Shown: piece by piece, positions 33,493 through 39,111 of the stretch
Numbering within the stretch: position 1 is the stretch's first letter
How the letters are laid out: every line of letters starts with the position of its first letter
Assembly: GCF_012912105.1 (NCBI RefSeq)
Contig: NZ_QMEA01000073.1
Coordinates: forward strand, 1 to 39,111
Source: Brasilonema sp. UFV-L1
Lineage (GTDB): Bacteria > Cyanobacteriota > Cyanobacteriia > Cyanobacteriales > Nostocaceae
Reading direction: 5' to 3'
Length of the DNA: 39,111 nucleotides
Program-made: the position numbers and the translations under genes
Notes under the pieces: generated by a model
Database searches by the model: none
Told to the model about the DNA's origin: nothing
What the model saw: only the letters and a program-made list of their open reading frames with translations

Positions 33493-34428
33493 AGTATATT
33501 CCTCGCAATTGGAAAAGCTAACAAGATAACCTCTCAGAACTTTTCAGTCGTGTGCTTTGTCATTGAAGCGATTTGCTGGTTTTGGCTTCTTGGCTCCTGC
33601 CTTAGCTGACCGACAATTAAGAGAAGTACGTTGCTATATTTCCCTGAAATTTACCAAAACTAACGGTTTTGCAGAATTCACAATCCTGCTCCTCAAGGTT
33701 GACTTGAAGGAATTATTTTTAATGATTTCTTCCTTGTGCTTCTTGTATTTTTGTGTATATTGTCCCACTTCAACTTGTCAATTTGTCCATTCAAAGTTAA
33801 CAGAGTTGTAGTCGCAGACTTGCTTTCCACTTTCAGCCAGAGCAAAATAATCTAAAATTTGTTACTTAACAAATTTTGAGTATAAATAATGATGAATCAT
33901 AAAGCAGAGACTTTACTCTTATTCATCATTTTCCATGTCTACTTTCTTTGTAAAGATATTTATATTTTGATTAGTATCTATAATATTTTCTTTAACTTAT
34001 TGTTAATACTTTATGGTAAAAGTAAAAGTAATTGCTACTAAAAGCAACAAGATCTTTCGGTATCTAACCTTGGGCTAAATTCCTTAGCAACGGAAATCAT
34101 TGCCGTTATCTCGCCTTTAGGAAAAAACGGTTGCAATTTTGTTTGTCAGCTCTGATGCATTAAAATTGCGAATTTTCTAGTTATAAGTCAGTAGTCGTTT
34201 GTCATGACAGACGACTACTGACAGTCTCAACGAAAATGTATGCAAGATATACGCGCACAATCGCTGCTCAAAATTGTGTTTCTATGTAAGCGTTACTTCT
34301 ACAAGTAAGGCTTACTCAGTGATCGTCGCCCAGGAAGTTAGGTTTACCGACATCAAGCCACTACAAGCCATAACCAACAGGTTTTTGGCTGGATTAAGGG
34401 TAAATGCCTAGCAGACGAGGTGAAATCA
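33493..34428. other. noncoding region between pilQ and the AraC gene
   Basis: No convincing gene in 936 bases; an 84-residue plus-strand frame at 33557-33811 has hydrophobic, low-information composition. A 36-base near-perfect palindrome lies at 34187-34222. Promoters for both divergent genes must be here. Confidence 0.5.
34187..34222. repeat. 36-base near-perfect palindrome
   Basis: GTCAGTAGTCGT (34187-34198) pairs with ACGACTACTGAC (34211-34222), and the centre TGTCA/TGACA continues the symmetry. Only one position fails (T opposite G, a wobble in RNA). It has no flanking T-run. It may be a dispersed repeat or a regulator site. Confidence 0.75.
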
Positions 34429-35325
34429 ATGTTACAAGAAAAAGCTTTAGCCATTGATGTGACTAGAGTAGAAGCTCGCAAGCCTGTACTTCCTAGAAAA
34501 CCTCTTCTATCTAGCCATGACGCTGGATGGGAGAACCTGTATCTGGAGTATCACCTTCAACCAGAGTATGAAAGCCCCGAACATTACGCGTCACATTACA
34601 CACTTGCGATTCGTCTGCGCAGTCAGTCAAGGCTGGAGCGATGGTTAGGCGATCGCCACAAAAGTGAGAACTGCATGCCAGGTGATGTGGTGGTCATTCC
34701 TCCTCAAGTCACCCACAAGGTATGTTCTTCTCAAAAGTCGGAATTTATAGCTTTATGCTTACCTTCTGAGTTTGTGTCAAATGTTGCGGGTGAGTCAATC
34801 AATCAAGATGCTTTGGGTATAATACCACACTTTTCCAAACCTGACCCATTAATTTATCAAATTGGGCTTGCTCTGAAGACAGCATTGGAATCAGATGGAG
34901 CGGCTAGTCGCCTTTACGCTGAATCAATGGCAACAGCGCTATCAGCTCACCTGTTACAGCATTACTCTGCACCAAAGCGTGTGCTTTGCGAATATCAAGG
35001 AGGATTGCCGAAATACAAGTTACAGCGAGTCATTGAATTTATTATCGACAATTTGGCAGATAATTTACTGCTTGGAGCTATGGCACAAGAAGTCAGCATG
35101 AGTCAGTACCATTTTGCTCGTCTGTTCAAGCAGTCTACAGGACTTGCTCCCTACCAATATGTCATGCAAACCCGGATTGAACGTGCCAAGATACTACTTT
35201 TACAAAGTCAACTAAAAATTTCTGAGGTGGCTTCACAGGTTGGTTTTGCTGATCAAAGTCAATTCACACGTCACTTCAAACGGATATTGGGAGTCACACC
35301 CAAAGAAATTCGTACAAGAAAATAG
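34429..35325 (+). CDS. AraC-family transcriptional regulator
   Basis: About 298 residues. The ATG at 34429 has GAGG nine bases upstream; a GTG at 34420 is in frame. The N-terminal part (to about residue 180) is cupin-like (ENCMPGDVVVIPPQVTHKVC), a usual effector-binding domain. The C-terminal 100 residues contain two helix-turn-helix motifs: LLLGAMAQEVSMSQYHFARL, then FKQSTGLAPYQYVMQTRIER; and second ISEVASQVGFADQSQFTRHF followed by KRILGVTPKEIR. These are the AraC/XylS signature. The regulated genes are unknown; the Dps gene 434 bases downstream on the same strand is one candidate, without direct evidence. Confidence 0.93.
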   Translation: MLQEKALAIDVTRVEARKPVLPRKPLLSSHDAGWENLYLEYHLQPEYESPEHYASHYTLAIRLRSQSRLERWLGDRHKSENCMPGDVVVIPPQVTHKVCSSQKSEFIALCLPSEFVSNVAGESINQDALGIIPHFSKPDPLIYQIGLALKTALESDGAASRLYAESMATALSAHLLQHYSAPKRVLCEYQGGLPKYKLQRVIEFIIDNLADNLLLGAMAQEVSMSQYHFARLFKQSTGLAPYQYVMQTRIERAKILLLQSQLKISEVASQVGFADQSQFTRHFKRILGVTPKEIRTRK

Positions 35326-35758
35326 CAAAAATGTTACAAAAGAGCAAGAATCCTCTAGACAACAGGAATCAGGGTTTCATATACCTTTAAATAAAAACCA
35401 ATGTCCCTATTAATTTCGGCTAGTGGTGTTCGATCCAGCAAACTCTCTTAATACCTCCCCTTGGAAATACACAACTCATTTCTTCTTGCCGCTCAAATTC
35501 AGCAAGATTGTTCAGTTAAGAACTCTTGCGGTAAAGGAAGCTGGGGATAATATCCTCCCTTTTACCCAGCATTTCTTCTTGTGGCGCACAGAAGTTGTCT
35601 TGCTAAGTTCAAGGGGTAAGGATAAATCGAATTAGAGTTATGAGTATTGCAGTGATGAGTATTGCGGTGCATCTCCAAACAGACGTTTGCAAAAAAGTGC
35701 TTGCTGGGCGTTCTACCACTACGTCCTTTTCTTATCTGTGTAAATTTAAGGAGAGCGT
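35326..35758. other. noncoding region between AraC and Dps genes
   Basis: No reliable gene. A 70-residue GTG-start frame at 35423-35635 has no recognisable motif. The Dps gene has a strong AAGGAG site at its start, and its promoter should lie in the last 150 bases, but no clear box is visible. Confidence 0.4.
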
Positions 35759-36307
35759 ATGAGCGATAATTGCAAGCCTCCCTATACTCGCCCTGAGACT
35801 AATCGTCATAGTACAACCTTAGAAGTTCAAGCGCAACTGATTGATATTCTCAATCAAACGCTTGCAACGACTGTTGATCTAAAAACTCAGGTCAAGCAGG
35901 CGTGTTGGAATGTGAAAAGCATCAACATTCATCCTTTACAGGAACTGTTTCATGAAATTGCCATGGAACTGGAGATGTACATTGATTTACTTGCCCAGAG
36001 AGTCACAACTCTTGGTGGCTTAGCCAGAGGAACAGCTCGGGCTGCTGTCAAAAATTCAGTCTTACCTGAATATCCCTTTCATATTACAGAACGTCAAGAA
36101 CACTTAGCATCCCTAGCAGAGCGTCTATCCATCTATGGCTCTCTGCTGTGGGAGAATATTGACCGCACTGCTATTTTAGGGGATGCAGAAACAGCGTACT
36201 TGTACGCAGAAATTTCTCGGGTGATAGACAAGCGTTTGTGGTTCTTAGACGAACAGCTAATGACCTCACGCTTTGATGAAAATCATCCTACAGCTTGTCA
36301 TATGTAA
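35759..36307 (+). CDS. Dps-family protein with atypical ferroxidase site
   Basis: A 182-residue ferritin-like four-helix protein; Dps proteins form 12-mers that store iron and protect DNA from peroxide. Start ATG at 35759 with AAGGAG upstream. The fold is recognisable by VKQACWNVKSINIHPLQELF and HEIAMELEMYIDLLAQRVTT, LGGLARGTARAA, and the helical YLYAEISRVIDKRLWFLDEQ. The usual ferroxidase ligands of Dps, two His, two Asp and one Glu, are mostly changed: Cys49 for the first His, Gln61 for the second, His65 for the first Asp, Asp76 kept, and Gln80 for Glu. A cyanobacterial Dps class with a His-type centre is known (Nostoc Dps4); this may belong there, or may not oxidise iron in the usual way. 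Confidence 0.88.
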   Translation: MSDNCKPPYTRPETNRHSTTLEVQAQLIDILNQTLATTVDLKTQVKQACWNVKSINIHPLQELFHEIAMELEMYIDLLAQRVTTLGGLARGTARAAVKNSVLPEYPFHITERQEHLASLAERLSIYGSLLWENIDRTAILGDAETAYLYAEISRVIDKRLWFLDEQLMTSRFDENHPTACHM

Positions 36308-36545
36308 GAGCTGACTAAACTATCATAAAAAATCTCCTGTGTTCTACTGAGTACAGAATTGCACAACTTCGTAACGATTGTTGGCTAAGGTGTGGTTTAT
36401 TAACCACAAACCACAGTGTTATGAAACGGGGAAAGACTGTACTCAGATTCACCAAAAAGTTTTGTGGCTAATTTGTCGCTAAAATTTTTTGGCTAAATTT
36501 ATAATCATAAAAATTTAACTGATTTACTTTTTTGATTTTTCATGA

Positions 36546-37274
36546 TCACGGGTTGACGTTAATTCTTCCGCGACATAACAACTTTCCACAAGATACGGTT
36601 AGTTCTTGAATATCAACATCCGGTCCCAGATTGAAATAAAGTTCTTTGTGGCTATCTTCAAGTAAGGTTCCCGTATGAGTTTTTACTTGGATTGATGAGA
36701 GTTGCAACTCCTGTGTGCTCAGTAAATCAGGAGTCATACTAATATTTAAATGAGTGGGCTTGCTTTCGTCTGCTAATTCGTCTGCTAAAACTGCGAAAAG
36801 TGTTGCTTGACTTTGGTCGAGATTAATTTTTTTCCAAGCTATTGACTTGAACTTGAGGTACTCTTTTGGTAAAAGTTCAACCAGAACGTCATGTAGAGCA
36901 GTTGATAATAAAGCAGATGAAATTGAGGAATTGAGATCCTCCTCTGATTGAATGAGTTCGCCAACTACTGGTACTTTTTCTAACAGTTGTAGTGGTTGTC
37001 CTTTAAGTACTGCTCCAATGTTAATACGAATATTTTCTGCTACTAGTTGAATTTGTGTAATATGGAGACCTTGATAAACAGGATGAGTGCCAAAAACAGA
37101 TATCCAAGGGATGCAACCAGAGAGAATTTGGCGATCGCTGGCTCTGATTTCTACGTCCAATTGAGAGACTTGGCTGACTTGGGTTTTCAACCACAGCTTT
37201 AGTGCTGCTGTCAGCACGTTTGTGATAATACCTGTCTTGTGTGATTTTTTTGAATTTAAATGGGACTCTTGCAT
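36546..37274 (-). CDS. DUF2993 family protein (LmeA-like)
   Basis: A 242-residue protein of the DUF2993 family, relatives of which (LmeA in mycobacteria) bind phospholipid in the envelope. Seen: the amphipathic N-terminal part TNVLTAALKLWLKTQVSQVS, the conserved VEIRASDRQILSGCIPWISV, GLHITQIQLVAENIRINIG and the beta-rich C-terminal half. No classical signal peptide is seen, unlike many relatives, so location is uncertain; cyanobacterial members are often cytoplasmic or membrane-associated. It is divergent from the pseudouridine synthase gene, with 143 bases between. Start ATG at 37274. Function in cyanobacteria is not established. Confidence 0.85.
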   Translation of the reverse strand: MQESHLNSKKSHKTGIITNVLTAALKLWLKTQVSQVSQLDVEIRASDRQILSGCIPWISVFGTHPVYQGLHITQIQLVAENIRINIGAVLKGQPLQLLEKVPVVGELIQSEEDLNSSISSALLSTALHDVLVELLPKEYLKFKSIAWKKINLDQSQATLFAVLADELADESKPTHLNISMTPDLLSTQELQLSSIQVKTHTGTLLEDSHKELYFNLGPDVDIQELTVSCGKLLCRGRINVNP

Positions 37275-37417
37275 CTAACCGGTTTGCTTATGGTTATCCA
37301 AATTAACAACTACCAAGAACATTTACGGGATATTACTGTAGCATTTATTGCGAATAATGACAGAATGTAAACATAATTATTTGCCTATTATTCTGAGCAA
37401 TCATCAGTAATTTCCAC

Positions 37418-38176
37418 ATGCAGGCACGGTTACAAAAAATTCTATCTCAATGGGGTATAGCCTCACGTCGTGAAGCTGAAGAAATGATTAAGCAGTCACG
37501 CGTGCTTATCAATGGTGAATTGGCACGTTTGGGTCAAAAGGCTGATCCTCAAACAGATACTATCACGGTTGATGGAAAGCAAGTGTCTATTGTACAGCGC
37601 CCGAAGCTGATTTATCTGTTACTGCACAAACCAGTTGGAGTGGTGACTACTTGTGAAGACCCTCAAGGAAGACCTACAGTATTAGACTTACTACCTAAAC
37701 AAATAAGTTCCGGTCAAGGTATTCACCCAGTGGGTCGTTTAGATATAGACTCTACAGGAGCATTGATACTTACCAACGATGGAGAACTCACTTTTGGTTT
37801 AACCCATCCCAGTCATAGTATCCCTAAAACGTATCGTGTTTTGGTCAAAGGACATCCTTCACAAGAAGTACTACAGATATGGCGTCAGGGTGTGGTTTTG
37901 GAGGGGAGAAAAACACAACCAACACAAGTGCAAGTCATAGAAAAGCTTGCTTCTTCTTGCTGTTTAGAAATTATTTTAAAGGAGGGGAGAAATCGTCAGA
38001 TTCGCCGTATCGCCCAACAATTGGGATACCCAGTCATTGAACTACATCGCACTGCTATAGGTTCTATTCAATTACAAACGCCAGGAAAAGGCTACTTGGC
38101 TAAAGGTGAGTATCGTCATCTAGAGGAATTTGAAATTCGTTTTTTAAAAAAAGCAATTGCAGCAGTTTCCTATTAA
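37418..38176 (+). CDS. RsuA/RluB-family pseudouridine synthase
   Basis: A 252-residue rRNA-modifying enzyme. An S4 RNA-binding domain occupies residues 1 to about 60 (MQARLQKILSQWGIASRREA, then EEMIKQSRVLINGE). The catalytic domain has LLLHKPVGVVTTCEDPQGRP, the catalytic aspartate in VGRLDIDSTGALILTNDGEL, KTYRVLVKG and the signature KEGRNRQIRRIAQQLGYPVI. It converts a specific uridine of ribosomal RNA to pseudouridine; whether the site is 16S (RsuA) or 23S (RluB, RluE, RluF) cannot be settled from sequence alone. It probably forms an operon with the RodZ-like gene that starts 32 bases downstream. Confidence 0.95.
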   Translation: MQARLQKILSQWGIASRREAEEMIKQSRVLINGELARLGQKADPQTDTITVDGKQVSIVQRPKLIYLLLHKPVGVVTTCEDPQGRPTVLDLLPKQISSGQGIHPVGRLDIDSTGALILTNDGELTFGLTHPSHSIPKTYRVLVKGHPSQEVLQIWRQGVVLEGRKTQPTQVQVIEKLASSCCLEIILKEGRNRQIRRIAQQLGYPVIELHRTAIGSIQLQTPGKGYLAKGEYRHLEEFEIRFLKKAIAAVSY

Positions 38177-38208
38177 TGATTCAGTGGGGTTAAGGAGTGT
38201 ATCACAAT

Positions 38209-39021
38209 ATGATCACGTGGCTAAGAAGGAAAGACAAGCATGAGTCAATACCTTCATTCGAGCAACAAAGAACCGAAGTTATAGCCTCTATGGGTGCTCA
38301 ACTCAGGACGTTACGCTTGGAACAGGATTTATCGCTAGAGAAAGTGGCAATTTTGACCAAAATTTCCCCACGACTCTTACAGGCGATAGAAGAAGGTGAT
38401 TTAACGGAACTGCCAGAGCCAGTTTACACTCAGGGTTTGATACGGCAATTTGCTGACGCAATAGGGTTAAATGGTACAGAATTTTCCCGCACCTTTCCCA
38501 CACAGATGAACAGCGTAAGCCAAAAGTCAGGCGGGAAAATGAAATCAACAAGTCAATTACGCCCTACTCATCTTTATGTGCTGTACGTGTTTTTAATTTT
38601 TTGCTCTGTTTGTGGCTTGTCTGAATTACTGAACACAGCGACATTAAAAGCAAGTCATAGCCAAGATAACCAGAAAGCACAAAAAGAGCCTATCGAACCA
38701 CAAGTTACTCAAAATCAAAATGCACAACTTGTCCAAGCTGTCAACAAATTACCTGACACCACTATAGAACCACAGCAGGTACAAATTGTTGTAACTTTGA
38801 AAGAAAAATCTTGGATGAAAGTAGTAGCCGATGGGAAAGTCCAGTACGAGGGTGAACTCCCACAAGGAACGCAACGCACTTGGATCGCTCAAGGACAACT
38901 GACTGTCAGAGCAGGTAATGCTGGTGGCGTTTTGGTAAGCGTCAACAAGCAACAAGCCAAGCAATTAGGAAAACCGGGGACAGTCAAAGAAGTGACGATC
39001 GCAGCTAATACTAGATCCTGA
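38209..39021 (+). CDS. RodZ-like membrane protein with HTH and DUF4115 domains
   Basis: About 270 residues. ATG at 38209 is preferred to GTG at 38197 because GGAG (38194-38197) then serves as the ribosome-binding site. The N-terminal half is a helix-turn-helix of the RodZ type (MGAQLRTLRLEQDLSLEKVA, then ILTKISPRLLQAIEEGDLTE, and PVYTQGLIRQFADAIGLN). One membrane segment follows (LYVLYVFLIFCSVCGLSELL, about residues 125-145), then a Gln/Pro linker and a C-terminal DUF4115 beta domain (VVTLKEKSWMKVVADGKVQY, EGELPQGTQRTWIA). RodZ anchors the MreB cytoskeleton in rods; cyanobacterial relatives may act similarly, but this is by family. The gene ends 90 bases before the window edge. Confidence 0.88.
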   Translation: MITWLRRKDKHESIPSFEQQRTEVIASMGAQLRTLRLEQDLSLEKVAILTKISPRLLQAIEEGDLTELPEPVYTQGLIRQFADAIGLNGTEFSRTFPTQMNSVSQKSGGKMKSTSQLRPTHLYVLYVFLIFCSVCGLSELLNTATLKASHSQDNQKAQKEPIEPQVTQNQNAQLVQAVNKLPDTTIEPQQVQIVVTLKEKSWMKVVADGKVQYEGELPQGTQRTWIAQGQLTVRAGNAGGVLVSVNKQQAKQLGKPGTVKEVTIAANTRS

Positions 39022-39111
39022 GGAGAGCAGAAAAGATGGGGAAGTAGGGGAAGATAGGAGAGAAAAACAGTGAATGTACATTAATTTTACTCCCCCCCAC
39101 TCCCTCCACTC

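Noticed and set aside
33557..33811. 84-residue plus-strand ORF upstream of pilQ
   Set aside because: Hydrophobic, low-complexity composition and no ribosome-binding site or family match.
35423..35635. 70-residue GTG-start ORF between AraC and Dps genes
   Set aside because: No motif, start context poor; could be a relic but nothing supports a product.

Overview
The window looks like chromosome from a filamentous, probably nostocalean, cyanobacterium. Three things point there. The HIP1 octamer GCGATCGC recurs throughout. Several gene families are cyanobacterial in type: CHASE2-domain Ser/Thr kinase, TPS-type filamentous haemagglutinins with a conserved C-terminal VTGRGG motif, an AMIN-domain PilQ, a DUF502-nusB-ftsY row, and a His-poor Dps. 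The intergenic space is full of short tandem and palindromic dispersed repeats. Genus cannot be fixed from sequence reading alone.

Layout. 0.1-4.3 kb is an accessory region. It holds a VapB/VapC toxin-antitoxin pair whose toxin gene is split by a TnpB-bearing IS200/IS605-type element (493-2087), then a GC-rich HTH-antitoxin/PIN-toxin pair that looks recently acquired, then a TnpB relic. 4.3-16.7 kb holds two large TPS adhesins facing opposite ways, at 4300-7476 and 14008-16731. Between them lie a CHASE2 Ser/Thr kinase, a DUF2278 protein with a lamin-tail-like C-terminus, and a GAF/PP2C (SpoIIE-type) phosphatase. 16.9-18.8 kb holds a tandem pair of secreted paralogues; only one keeps a PEP-CTERM sorting tail. 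19.4-21.2 kb is a second TnpB element.

21.2-24.7 kb is a core block on the minus strand: DUF502 protein, nusB, ftsY. 25.0-27.4 kb is a CRISPR array of 30 repeats and 29 spacers with no cas gene in the window. Repeat polarity and degeneration place its leader on the right, so it is read on the minus strand. 27.9-33.5 kb carries minus-strand genes: a mercuric-reductase-like flavoprotein lacking its redox cysteines, a CobD-like PLP enzyme with a repeat-derived insertion, HU, and a lone PilQ secretin. 34.4-39.0 kb holds an AraC regulator, an atypical Dps, a DUF2993 protein, an RsuA-family pseudouridine synthase and a RodZ-like membrane HTH protein.

The most informative observations concern mobile DNA. 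Both TnpB elements have inferred boundaries of TTAC (left flank) and TCAA (right end), the IS608 pattern. Removing 493-2087 restores an in-frame 143-residue VapC. The second TnpB carries an in-frame insertion and a C-terminal tail that both derive from small dispersed repeats. The CRISPR leader has a permuted repeat motif and a candidate promoter. I found no tRNA, rRNA or riboswitch. Statements about families rest on recognition of motifs; no database search was run.
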